NCBI RefSeq assembly: GCF_003073045.1
Contig: NC_037593.1
Span: 11,146,735 to 11,210,734 of the forward strand
DNA: 64,000 bases
Reading direction: 5' to 3'
Origin: Pomacea canaliculata
Taxonomy: Eukaryota; Mollusca; Gastropoda; Architaenioglossa; Ampullariidae
The translations under genes were made by a program, and so were the position numbers. The notes under the pieces were generated by a model. That model ran no database searches. It saw only the letters and a list, made by a program, of their open reading frames with translations, and was not told the origin of the DNA. Shown here piece after piece: positions 52,827 to 64,000 of the stretch. Within the stretch, counting starts at the first letter, position 1, and each line of letters begins with the position of its first letter.

Positions 52827-54620
52827 CCCTGGCACACTAAGATGTTGTCTGACAAGAGAAGGACTAAAGTTTCTCTTGTCCTGCCGAAAATCTTCACCAT
52901 CTCGCTTTCTCCAAAGTTCGACATCAAGCAGTTGCAAAAATAGTTTTTTTCTCGGAGGCATGCGCTCTGTCTGCCGGGCTGTGTGGACAACATAAATGTC
53001 GGACGACATGTGCACGACATACATCACGGACATGTACATGATATACTGTTAACTCGGGTCAGGTGATCAAGTCCATGTATTACCTTTGCCTATGGTATAG
53101 GACTCTAGGTGATCTGCACAGCGTTCATCAACTCAAGGTGTAAATACAAAATATTTCTAGGCTAAAAGTGTTTTATATATATATATATCTTTAAAATGAG
53201 TATGTAATTATCGCTGTATATTATACAGATTTAATATTTTCATAAGTACATCACAAAGGCAGTACCTGTAGCCAAACATTTGATTTCTGATTTAATGTTC
53301 AGCTCTCAAAAGACGATATTTCTGAACATTATTTTCTTTTGCTGATGCCTCTTCAAAATGACATTTCTGTCTCCGAAGTAATAAAGAAAACTTTGTGATG
53401 TGATATTTGTGAAAGTTTATGTTATTGTTGCTATTAGTAACAAATATTTCTAGTCTGGTTAAGAATGTTTTTACTGTGAAAGTGTTCGATAATTTATTAA
53501 ATTGCATTTCTTTGCGTGAGAAATACTATGTCATGAGCTTACTGTCAGCATGAATTGATTGTTTATACATGCAGACTGAGATATCTTGTTGACATTTATT
53601 GTATAAACGTTTGATTACATGGTTATTACAGACCTCGTGCTCGGTGCCTTTTGTGTGAAGGAGAGGAGGAATCGGTGGATGAGAGACAAAGTGAAAGATG
53701 GACAGAAGGACAGAATTACTCGGTGTGTGTGTGTGTGAGAGAGAGAGAAGAGATTTGTTTCAGTTTGGAATAAGAGCGAAGGAAGAGATTACATGGTCTG
53801 TAGTTCACTCAGCTCACCCGCGAGTAACACGTGTGTGGGGTGAGAAAGTAGCTTTCATTAACTGACAGGGAACAAATTTTTTATCACTAATTGGGGGTGG
53901 ACAGCGAAGATATTATTTCCTCAAATATGAATAAACACATACTTCTGTTGTCGAGATACAGACTCACAAACATCCCCACAAGCAAAAATCAACATTTTCG
54001 TCGGGACAGTGCGTGGATACCCATGTCACCCATGTGAGAACTACGATCGTATGATTGTGTGTAACTGTGGACAAACTTTGAAAGATACACAAAAGACCAG
54101 CTACATAAAAAGGAGATACATAGAGACCCTTCTTCGACAAACTGGTTCCTCGAAAGTAAATTTAAATGAAAAATAACAAAGGGTTATCTTCTTCCTTTCA
54201 GCTTTCTCTTCCTTGTGATAATCTAGTCTCTGCACATGTTTCGAAACCGGGGAACAGCTTAACAATCAAACACTTTGACCTTTTCACCTGCATCGTCTAG
54301 TTCCCGAATCCGAGTTCGAAAGATAAGTACATGCTCCTCTATTAATATTTCACACGTTGCTTTAAAGAGGAAGAGTTTGACAGTTTGTTCACTATTGAAA
54401 ACAAAAAATCCTTTCCTGGTGACCTCTGCCAGTTACCAGATGTAAACAGTAGGATGTAGGGCGTTCGGTCGAAACAACTAAAGAGTGAAGAAGGTAGCGC
54501 AGTTAAAGAATTCATTTGATTAATTTTTGTGATTATTTATTTACAATTTTTGCCCAAATAAGATACAAATACTTGGTGCTAATAGAGACACTGGAGCTGA
54601 AGACGTCCAGACCTTATCTC
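52827..54620. other. intergenic spacer between GPCR members 2 and 3
   Basis: AT-rich. A short GT/GA microsatellite occurs near 53723-53748. No coding sequence or mobile element is recognised. Confidence 0.6.
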
Positions 54621-56168
54621 ATGACCATCAGCATTGATGCGACAAGGATGACGACGAAGCCCTCTACTGAGTTCAGATCACATGATCTTCTCGACCTCAA
54701 CATGGACTATGCCCGCGTTCTTCTTCCAACCATCATCTATATCATCATCATGATATTCGTCGGGGGTTTGGGTAACTCCGCGGTCTTACTGGTTTACTAT
54801 AGGACTTTCAAGCCGAGCTCCACCAGGACCTTCATCCTTTCGCTTGGTGTCATCAACCTCGTGGCGTGTCTCCTGAACTTTCCCTCGAAGATCGTGGAGT
54901 ACTGCTACCACTACACCTTCCACAGTCCCGGGGCGTGTCGGTGGTTGTATGTGTTGAGAGCGGCGCTGGTGATGTCCACGGGCTTCATCTGCGTGGCCAT
55001 CGCAATGGATCGTCACAGACGAGTGTGTCGGCAGTGCACCGGTCAGTGGTCGGCCAAGGAAGCGAGGAAGGTGGTCGGTGTGTGCGTGATGCTGGCAGCT
55101 ATCGTCAGCGGTCCGTACACCGCCTTCACGGGTGCACGCGAGGTCAGCACGCGCCATCCAAACGTGACGGGGATCACGTGTGGGGTGGAGAACCGCCACC
55201 TGGGGTCGACCCTGCTGGCGTGGTACCAAGTCCTCCTGATCGTCATGTTCCTGTGCGGTTTAATTGTCATAGTAACGTGCTACGTGCAAATAGCTCACAA
55301 AGTCTGGAGGCAAACGAAGAGGGTCTCCGAGATTCAGCGAAAGTCGGTTGAAATCTTCTGGGGTGAGGAGACACATCTCAGAAGCGGAGTTTCTTCCGTC
55401 AGAGCTGCATTCGGCAACGGAAGGATCCCGCGTTGAGGTTGACATTCCAGTGGAGAAATGTGCTGGCACCCAGGGAATCCAACTGCAGGATCTGAAGGGA
55501 CGACTCGGCAACGTCCATTCGACTGACGCCTCACAGGACATCAGCAGGCCTACCCTTGTAGTTACCCAAAGTTCGTCAGACACAGCAGACAGAACCGACT
55601 CCATGGACGTCAACATCAACGCAGATCGTCAGCAGGCTCCCGTTCACGTGGTGGCTGTGGGGTTGTCACCGAGCCCTGCTGGCAACTCGCAGCTCGCAGA
55701 CACAGGTTTCCAACTACCCTTGCCTGCGTCCCACGTGACCGGATATTCGTGGCCTCTGTGTTCAACTTGTCAGCCACTGCTCAGAACACTAAAGTGCTGC
55801 ATCGGAGATAACTGCATGTCATCGTCATTTTCATCGTCATCCACCCCGATAACGCCATCACCCACAGGTCGAACGTTTCGAGCCGAGGGTAACGCACGTG
55901 CGAAGAAGATTTTCTCAACAACGACTCTCACTCTCTTGGTGATGACCTTCATATTCCTGCTGGGCTACGTCCCCACGCTCGCCATCTTGTCCATCCAGGC
56001 CGCCTCGAGAGCTACTCCGAGGACATCACAAGGCCGTGGACGATGAACCTCCACCAGCTGTGCCTGCTGTCCAGCTACCTCTGCTTCTGCGTCAGCCCCA
56101 TCGTGCACTGCATCTGCAGCATAAGGTTTCGCCGACAACTGCGAAGGATGTTCTGCAGGGACATTTAG
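54621..56168 (+). CDS. rhodopsin-class GPCR, cluster member 3 (frame broken)
   Basis: Starting at ATG 54621 (MTISIDATRM), the frame covers TM1 (PTIIYIIIMIFVGGLGNSAV) to TM5 and stops at 55436. Loop 3 and TM6 (TTLTLLVMTFIFLLGYVPTL) continue in a second frame from about 55345 to 56046. TM7 (YLCFCVSPIVHCIC) and helix 8 (RFRRQLRRMF) lie in a third frame to TAG 56166-56168. Two single-base shifts explain this. The first is in loop 3. The second is just after TM6, where one base is missing before LESYSED. Motifs: DRHRRVC after TM3, loop-2 NVTGITCGVE, and SPxxH instead of NPxxY, so the TM7 tyrosine is lost. Loop 3 is about 200 residues. Confidence 0.78.
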
Positions 56169-58384
56169 AAGAGAAAGAAATGTTTGGCTGAAAAAACATC
56201 TGAAAGTTGAACAGCGAAATGTATCTCTCGTAAATGTTTCGTTTGACCCTTAAAGATTACAATCCTCTTTTGACCAGGGTTTTTTACTTTTTAATTTTCA
56301 CAACTTAAAATGATTGATCTTTGGTATAACAATTGTTAAAAAATGTGGCTCTGTAGTAAACCCTGTACCCTATCATCTTCAAGTGTTATCGAAGGATTAA
56401 ATAAGGAATACACGTCACCAAGTAACAGCAACACATTGTTTATTATTCTACCAAACACCAGTAGATAAACAATCGTTTAACGTGCTTTCTTTAAGTGACT
56501 GCGTTCTTACAAATATCTCTCTGTCGAATTATTCTTTCTAAAATTATCACTTAAAAGATTTTACATTATTTTTAATGGTTAGTGTGTTCTAAATAATTGT
56601 TGTGTGGCTGGATCGTTGTTTGTCGAATCCTGACATTTCTGGTTAACGGACTTCTTGTTGATATGGTGCTGGTGTTCGACATCGTGAAGTCCTGTAGTGG
56701 GAAGTGATTGGTATCTTAATCTCTTTACACTTCAGAACCTATGTCTGAGTTATTGGGAAACTGTTGGCAGTGCAAAATAGTTCCCTGTCTGGAGTGGCAA
56801 CTTAAGTTTGGACACTTTCTTAGAAACGAGATTTTGACGTACAGTTGTGTGCAGGTGTCTGTGAAGAAAATCCAAACTTCAGTAAAGAACCAAAGCCACT
56901 ACTTCCATCAGAGCGAGGCCTTTAATTCCTCCTTTCACGTGTTCACTTTCATACTGCACACTTCACATACTTCACTAACAGATTAAAGAACGAAACTTTG
57001 AGTCTTCATCGTTGTTCTCCAGACTTGTCTTCTGGTTTCATCTTTCATTTCAAAAGTTGATGTCTTGTTTTTTCTTTCTTGTTTGTTTGCTTGTTTGTTT
57101 GTTTGTTTGTTTGTTTGTTTGTTTGCTTAGTTTCAAATAACGCCAATATAATGTACGAATGTGAACTTTTTTTTTTTGAGCTCATGAGACATCATTCTAT
57201 ATGAGTATTTATTCTAGCGGTCAGACATAGAAACGTACTTTGTGACCATCTACATAGCTACAAGTATAAATTCCCGAAACAGGTTTGTTTAAATAAAATA
57301 AATTGTCTGATTAGAAATGAGGTACGATGATAACAAATAAACATTTCATATAAATATAAAAGTGTTTTCTTCCTCTTATTTTTGAAACTAACTTTATTAC
57401 TGCACAACACTGACGATTGTCGAGAAAGGAAAAATAAATAATAAACAAGGGAGGCTATACATTATAGACAAGAAGAAGACGGTGTGCGTTCTCTCCCTTG
57501 TATAGAGTGGGACAGACCAACATGATGCAGTTTACAACTTTAGGTCAATCTTATTTGCACTGTTTACAAAGTCTTAAAAAAGGACACCGTAATATATATA
57601 TATAATAAAAAAAAATAAAATAAAGAACTTTTTATGTTGCATAAAGAAATTTAGATTATACTAAACGAACGAGAGTAATAAAGGAAAATGAGATGGAGAT
57701 TGAAATGAGACAGAGGGAGGGGTAAAAATCATATAGAATGAACGGGAGAGACAGTAGTGCTGAAACTTTTGTCGAGTCCCACTCATGGCATGAATCATTT
57801 TAAGGAAATACAAATACAGCAAGTCTTCATTAATTAACTATGTTGATAGGTTCATGGAAACTCTGACTTTAAGAGAAACGACGTAGAAACCAAAATTTTC
57901 CGTTGCTGATTGATAGAAACAAAAGTCAAATAAATACCCAAACACTTCCAGAATTCTTGTATTTTCAGAAAACCAAGAAAGACCGGGGGAAAATCCAATC
58001 AGTGTGTCTAGTCGGAAAATAGTTTTATTTCTCATCAACGTCGATATCAAGCAAGGTTAATCTCAACAAGACTTAACTGAGGACTCAGTGCATTGAAGGC
58101 AATCAAGGTTCAAAATACTTCCTGTTCTTCCATATAGAGGCTATCAATGGATCTCGGGCTCAGTTTGAACTTCCTGTGCCAGTGCCGGAAATGGATGACT
58201 TTCGTGAAAAAAAAAATTGCCGATCATCTGTCAGGAAGTGATACGACCCTCGCACCGAGGATCGTGTGTTCGCATCTCATAGGTTCAGCGGACTGAGATT
58301 GGCGACTTTCTTCCAGCTGGAGTCAAAGTTTAAGACTACAGCGATGTTGGCAGACGGCGACGAAGTCCGCGAGTACTGCAGCTG
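56169..58384. other. intergenic spacer between GPCR members 3 and 4
   Basis: AT-rich, with a GTTT microsatellite at 57080-57124. No coding sequence is supported. Confidence 0.6.
57080..57124. repeat. (GTTT)n microsatellite
   Basis: About eleven GTTT units with one C interruption. Confidence 0.9.
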
Positions 58385-58424
58385 TGACGTTTACGTGACG
58401 CCCACGTGAGTACCAAATACGTCA
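58385..58424 (+). promoter_or_regulatory. cluster of CRE-like and E-box sites upstream of GPCR member 4
   Basis: Within 40 bases there are TGACGT (58385), ACGTGACG (58393), CACGTG (58403) and TACGTCA (58418), ending 18 bases before ATG 58442. They resemble cAMP-response half-sites and a bHLH E-box. Function is inferred from the motifs only. Confidence 0.35.
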
Positions 58425-58441
58425 CCAGACTTCCGAAAAAA

Positions 58442-60149
58442 ATGGCGGACGCAGAAGAGAGTGAGGCGAGTGTTGCTGAGGATTTTGTTGCAGTGTCCTC
58501 CGTCGGAGAACTTTACTCAAGAGGCGACATAGACAATGCACTTGACGATCTCATCAAGCAGCACACCCTCCTCGTCCTTCCCGCCGTCGTTTTCGTCGGC
58601 CTTGTGATGATCCTGGGACTGGCGGGCAACGCCCTGGCTTCCCTGATGCACTACAAACATTTTCCACCCAGCGCCATTCGCTCTCTCAACTTGTCGTTGA
58701 GCGCCGTGGGTCTGGTGGCGAGTGTCGTCTGCTGTCCGGAGGAAATAGTGGAGATGTGCATGAAGTACACCCTCCACAGCGCCTGGTCGTGCCGCGCCTT
58801 CAGGGGGTTAAAGGGCGCGCTGACGTTCTCCTCGGCGTTCTTGCTGGTGGCGGTGGCCGTGTACCGCTACAACACCGTGTGCTGCAAGTCACGGAGGCTC
58901 TGGACGATCAAAGATGCGCGAGTCGCCGTCGTCGTCTGCGTGATCGTGGCCGTTTCATTGAGCACTCCTCTTGTGGTCTTGTCGGGGAGGCACACGATAA
59001 CGATGACGGCAATAAAGAGAACATCGACGAGCGTCTTGATGCCGAATGTCTCCGTTTACACGTGCGGGGTGGAGGACGCTTTCGTGGGCTCGACTTTCGT
59101 GCTGATGAACAACGTTGTCATGGCTACGGCTTACATCTGTGGTGTGGTAGTCGTCACGGTGTCCTACGCGCAAATCTCTCGTCACGTGCTGCGGCGCAGG
59201 AAGCGCTCAAGCCGGAAGTTGGTGCTGCGCGCCCGTGAAAATGGCACCTGCGTTATCTCCCCCATCGAGCGTCGGGGTGGATTCCACGTCACGCTGTCCA
59301 CGCTGTTCGTGGATCCTGTGGAGGGTACGTCGAGGATATCAAATGAATCTTCTCCAGTGCCTGCTCGCCTTTGTATATCACGTGACACTTGCACGCAGGA
59401 AACTAGCTTTGTAAACGAAAAGTCAGACACCATTGGTATGACCTGTTCCAGTGACGGCATCAAGGAAGTCTTCCCGTCGATCCTGCTTGACGCACGTGCG
59501 CCGAAGCCTGGCGAGGAAGCAGGGCTGTCACGTGACCACCAAAAACAAGACACCATGACACGTGTGATCTGTGGCTCACCCAGTTATCATTGCGAGCCCA
59601 TAACTCGCTTCTCTTGAGTGTACCTGCATCCTCGAGTAAGGCATCCGAATGTGCAAGCTTGCAAAACAGCGAGGACTTTATTTCAGACGATGAAGACGAT
59701 GGAGATGAACACCCGAGACCCCACTTGCGGAGGTCTTGCCCGTCCTGGTGCCAACCATTCTGTCGGGTCTTCCTGTGCTTTATCTTGAATTGTCGATGTA
59801 GCACCACCACCGACCCCACCTTCACCAGTGAGGGCAATGGACGCCGGAGACGGTCCAGCCTGCTGGTGTCCAGGACAGTTCGAACACTTGTCATCTTGAT
59901 CCTCGTGTCCACCATCAGCTACCTCCATTCCTTCTGATCTTCGGTTTGCGCGCTGTTGGTCTCATCTCGGAGGAGAGCATGTCGCCATCCGCGAGAATCG
60001 TGTACGAGCTGTTTCTGAGGTCCTACTTCATCAGCATCTCCCTCAGCTCCATCGTCTACAGCTGGTGCAGTGGCAAGTTCAGGAGGCTGTGCCGAGCTGC
60101 CTTTGCTGGCATAATTCCAGATCAGGACGACAGACCTACAAACACATGA
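58442..60149 (+). CDS. rhodopsin-class GPCR, cluster member 4 (frame broken, divergent motifs)
   Basis: From ATG 58442 (MADAEESEASVAEDF) the frame runs through TM1 (AVVFVGLVMILGLAGNALAS) to TM5 and most of loop 3, to a stop at 59617. The loop continues in a second frame (59590-59937, with an acidic SDDEDDGDE stretch) into TM6 (RTLVILILVSTISYL). The end of TM6 and TM7 (FISISLSSIVYSW) are in a third frame to TGA 60147-60149. Two single-base shifts suffice; the second falls inside the SYLP motif of TM6. TM3 ends VYRYNTVC, so the acidic residue of D/ERY is a Tyr. TM7 has SSxxY, so both N and P are lost. Loop 2 keeps CGVED. It is the most diverged member. Confidence 0.75.
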
Positions 60150-61373
60150 TATACCACAGTCGCCATTTATTGTCTTGGTGTTGCTGTCAACACGCGCGAG
60201 GTTTCGATAACTTCGATAACAGCACGTGCACTGGTTGATGCGGAACTTGATGTTCAAAAGAATGACAAAGATGTCTTCGTGCTTCTCTCACTCGTCATTC
60301 ATGAAAGGAGATGGTTTTGTGTTAAAACATTTGACATCTATTAACTGTCAGACTATTTAATTAAAGATGTTGAATGTCGACATTAAATTGATTTTCTCAT
60401 AGACACAGACAAAATATATGAAGAAAAATATTTTATCGTCACGTGACACTACAGAAGTATTTTAGCATCACGTGACGTTAGTGTACCAGTCTGTACTGCT
60501 TCAAGGGAAGGTCTGTACATTGCAATCACATGTTTGGGGTAAGAAATGAATCAACAAACAATTAAATAAATAAAACTTTGTCACATTTATTTATTGTAGC
60601 AAGTCCAAAAGTAAATTAGTATTTTTGTATAATTTTGCTGGGAGAGTAGTGCTTATAGTGGTGTCAGTTCGATTGTCTCTATCGTATATAGATTTTCCCT
60701 CCCTGTTTTTTATTCTTATTGTGATTTCTAGACGAAAGAGACCCGTAAACGGTGGATTTATGTATGAGGGTTAAGGAAATTTGCGCAACATAAAATATTT
60801 GGCTTTTCTCGCTAGGATCAACTGTTTCTATAAACGTTGGAAACTTTGACGACCTTTTTACACTGGATCACTCACTCCTGTAGATCCCCTCACAAGCACA
60901 ATACAGAAACTTTCATACCACAACCCATTATCCAACAAAGCATCCGACATAAAGAAGGAAACAGAAATGAACATAAATGAGGTCGACATTATTTATTTAT
61001 TTACTTGAATACTGAATTATTCTTGTTTGTCGGCATTACCAACACTTCATTGTTTACCATACTTCACTCGCTCCTGTTTGTACTCACTCACCAAACTGTG
61101 GGTGAGGTGTAGACAGGTGGCGCTGTGGGATCAAACCTAAAGTCGTATATCATCAATGGTTTGCACCAGCACCATGTGACGTCAGTGGAGTACTGTGTGG
61201 TGCTGCCATCTTGACAACAAGTCCGTGCAATGAAGTGCACTTGCAAAGCGGAACTGTATCAGATGATGGAGGGCGCGTGGGTCAAGCCCAGAGTATCGCA
61301 CTTGCATTGTCTTTCTAGTGTGAAGCAGGAACAGAGAAGTGTCATCGCCATGTTCCTGTGGGAATTTCGCTGG

Positions 61374-61455
61374 CTTTGTGTCACAGATGTGCAGGCTCTG
61401 TTTCACAGATGTGCAGGCTCTGTGTCACAGATGTGCAGGCTTTGTGTCACAGATG
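61374..61455. repeat. short tandem repeat, about 3.5 units of 23-24 bp
   Basis: The unit TCACAGATGTGCAGGCTCTG repeats with small changes. The frame is open through it, but no gene context is seen. Confidence 0.8.
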
Positions 61456-61866
61456 GTTTCCGCTGATAACCGTAAACCCAACGAGGAAGTCTTAATGGCG
61501 ACCATCAGGCGCAAGGCCACAGGAAGGTTCAGTACCCTGTGTGGATGCCAACAGGGATGATCTGACTAGGACACACTTCCTACCACATCTGGTCTTTAAA
61601 AGAAATTTTCAGAAATGAGTGAATTCAAATTTTTCCTTGGATTTGATGGACGTAGTGGAAGTCACGTATGACAAGGGCGCGGGGGTCAGGGCATCCGTTT
61701 GAAGCGTGTACCTGAATAATACAGAATCTAATGTGGACCATAACATTTTAAAGTTAAATAGACGTTTAGAGCAGAAAGTGCTAGAAAATCATTTTTTAAA
61801 AGGAAAATGTCCTTCTACAGGTTGAATTCAATCAATGGCTAAAAAACCACGTGATCTTTGTCATCC

Positions 61867-61938
61867 TCATCTCAAAGTTGCGGTATTTGACAGTTTTTGT
61901 GAGCGAAAGGCTCGCACGTGGACACAACTTTGAGATGA
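61867..61938. repeat. perfect 14-bp inverted repeat with 44-base spacer
   Basis: TCATCTCAAAGTTG (61867-61880) and its exact reverse complement CAACTTTGAGATGA (61925-61938) could form a hairpin in RNA or mark the ends of a small element. Confidence 0.7.
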
Positions 61939-63171
61939 ACTATATTTCTCAACCTACACGCCAAGCATTTTTGTAAGTGATTGTCATGGATCAACCCCTT
62001 CTCTAGTTTATTTTAACCTGGGTATCATTGTCACCATGAGGCCTGTCTCCCCGTGAGAACTTGTTTGGAGTCTGTGGCCACCTTGCTGAGCTTAACCTAC
62101 TTGTCTCGTGAATCTTGCTCACCGACAACCACTTCTGTGACCCTGGGACCTGAGTTTCATCATCAACATTGTATGAATATCTGCTTGACTAGTAGTTTTA
62201 TTGTGCAGCTGACTGTGTGTATGTCAGTGTGTCCAAGCGTCAGGGATTCCGAAGAAGTGTGACTATTTAAATTATTCTTCACTGGATGCTCAGACCACAA
62301 CGGACCCGTTAGACTTTAGAGACTTAAATTAACTGTTGACATTAGTATTTATGAGTGAGAGTGATCAAACAAGCGAGACATGGTACTTGAAGTACTTCAC
62401 GATTAGTGGTGGTTCAAATCCAAGTAGACTGATGTTTGTTTGTTTGATGATTCAAGGTGCACACGGAGCTAACTGCAGCTAGTGATCTCTGGTTTTATTC
62501 AGTGAGGGTGAACCTTATGTGGTTCAAGGTATCTATGTTAACTGTGTATCACTTCCCCCATACACCCCGCTTTGTTGTAATCAGTTTCCACCCGCCATTT
62601 GTCCTCACCAAGGTTTGTGTAGCTGCCAAGCGCTGATCAAAGCGGAATTTTGTTGTTTATTGTCTTGTGGAAGTCCTTTGACCAGACAGCCATACCTGTG
62701 CAGCCAAAGGTGGAAATAATGTCTGGAGTGAATAAGTTTAAAGACCAATTCATCCTTGACACTGATTTTCACACCGACTGGCAGCTACTGGCAATAAACA
62801 CCAAACCTTTTATTCCAACTCTTTTTTCTTTCTTCCTCTTACTCTCTCTATCTCTCTCTCGGCTACAAACGAGCCGATTTAAGTGAGTCGAACCTCGAAC
62901 AGTAGACAGTTTTAGGAAGAAAGAGCGAAGGTAGGGTATACACAGGTCTTTGTCGACTGAATGACTGGTCGTGACGAGTGAGTGGTGCTTACACACTGCG
63001 TGGAAACAAACGGTAACCGCTGCCACCCTGAACTGGTCCTATACCCGATGTCCTCTATACCTCCTCTGTTTAAAAATGATCTACAAATGAGGAAACCATG
63101 AGGTCGGTAGTTCGTGACAATGTTAGCATGCTGTAGCACCTTTTGTTGTTTTGAACAAATTTGGTTACAAT

Positions 63172-63441
63172 GAAGGGCAAAGGTCGTCCCCTAACCTTTT
63201 CAGGTGTTTGTGGAGTGAGGTGTTAGAGACTTCACTTCTCTCGGGGCCAGATCAAGGTTAGGGTGGGGTCCATGTCCTCTCTCTCCCCAACCCTCTATAG
63301 AGCCAGGTCCCCATTCCCGACAACATTTGAAGTGTGTGTGTGGGGGGGGGGAAGGGGTGTGAGTTTGTTCAACCCCACGGGTATCACAGGGTTAGTCGGA
63401 GTTCATACACCAACGCTCTAACCACTCAGATATCCGCTTCC
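63172..63441 (-). repeat. tRNA-derived SINE, copy 2
   Basis: On the minus strand it starts GGAAGCGGATATCTGAGTGG, followed by TTAGAGCGTTGG, a class II tRNA A-box half. A B-box-like GGGTTGAAC follows, then the same body and tail as the copy at 5285-5522. It also has an internal GT/G run absent from copy 1. Confidence 0.72.
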
Positions 63442-64000
63442 ATTGATAAACACATGTCATACATAATTCTTTCCCGGGTAGCTGGCCCAAAAATAGAAGA
63501 CACCTGTGGAAGTCAACGTTTTCTCACTCCCTTTCTCCCATCATCTCGTCCCCCAACGGTCTCGCCCACACCGTGTAGACTGGAGTCGACTCGACCTCAT
63601 TCCTCACCTTCTCCGTTTTTCACTTTGTGTGAAGCGTCTGTGCCCTGCCGCTACTCCTACAATTATTTACAAGTTCTTGGCTACCTGCCTCACCTGGCCA
63701 CACCTTAACCACCTGGTCAAACACACTCGACATGAATGGATAGTTAGCAACAACAAAGTGCAGTGCGCTCGACAGTCATAAAGACAGTCTGAGAGGTAAT
63801 GTCTGAGCACCGCGGGATTCTCCAGGGGCCACCGTTATAATAATAATTATTATATTTTTTCAAGAAGGCATAGCTAGCTGGTTGAATGGCATGGCTGATT
63901 GGCTAGGAAGGTGAACAAGTAGTACACAGGGTTGTTTAAAAGCCTGATCTGTCGAGTCTCGACAGGAAGAAAGGCGAGCTCGGCCAGGCTTTGAATTGCT
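63442..64000. other. unassigned right end
   Basis: No exon or repeat is recognised to the right of the SINE. Confidence 0.5.

Larger units (their letters stand above)
60150..63171. other. intergenic region downstream of the receptor cluster
   Basis: No gene is supported. Holds an AATAAA near 60570 that may serve GPCR member 4, a short tandem repeat at 61374-61455 and a perfect 14-base inverted repeat at 61867-61938. Confidence 0.55.

Overview
The window looks like nuclear DNA of an invertebrate animal, most likely a gastropod mollusc. Genes have many short exons with GT-AG introns, the DNA between them is AT-rich and full of microsatellites, and there is an RTE-type LINE, tRNA-derived SINE copies, and a tandem cluster of rhodopsin-type receptors of a kind that is expanded in lophotrochozoans. 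I assigned exons by translating both strands, matching to families from memory, and requiring consistent splice phases. No alignment or database search was run. Layout, left to right: (1) 2718-2949 (-) is the first coding exon of a claudin/PMP22-like four-span protein whose remainder lies left of the window. (2) 6560-12311 (-) is a complete 14-exon NDUFV1 gene (complex I 51 kDa FMN/4Fe-4S subunit). It carries one apparent single-base loss in a universally conserved motif. (3) 12.3-17.5 kb is intergenic, with an imperfect inverted repeat. (4) 17556-35408 (-) is a 17-coding-exon GABA-B receptor subunit of type-2 character, with a probable 5' noncoding exon ending at 37607. Its introns hold a nearly intact LINE with a 13-bp target-site duplication, a minisatellite made of consensus 5' splice sites right behind coding exon 5, a tRNA-like element, and a duplicated pair of linker exons. 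(5) 39647-39718 (-) is a lone exon of a METTL24-like methyltransferase. (6) 41.5-44.8 kb (+) is an unrecognised 7-exon gene. (7) 47.8-60.2 kb (+) holds four tandem paralogous rhodopsin-class receptors, each broken by small frameshifts, mostly in the third intracellular loop. (8) 60.2-64 kb has no gene but carries a second copy of the SINE seen at 5.3 kb. How the parts relate: NDUFV1 is a housekeeping gene unrelated to its neighbours. The GABA-B receptor and the receptor cluster are membrane signalling genes; nothing in the sequence shows co-regulation. Single-base frame breaks occur in NDUFV1 (an essential gene), in the LINE and in all four receptors, so indel errors in the assembly must be excluded before any of them is called a pseudogene. 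The most interesting items are the duplicated exon in the GABA-B receptor linker, the tandem array of decoy splice donors next to exon 5, and the receptor cluster with its eroding signature motifs.
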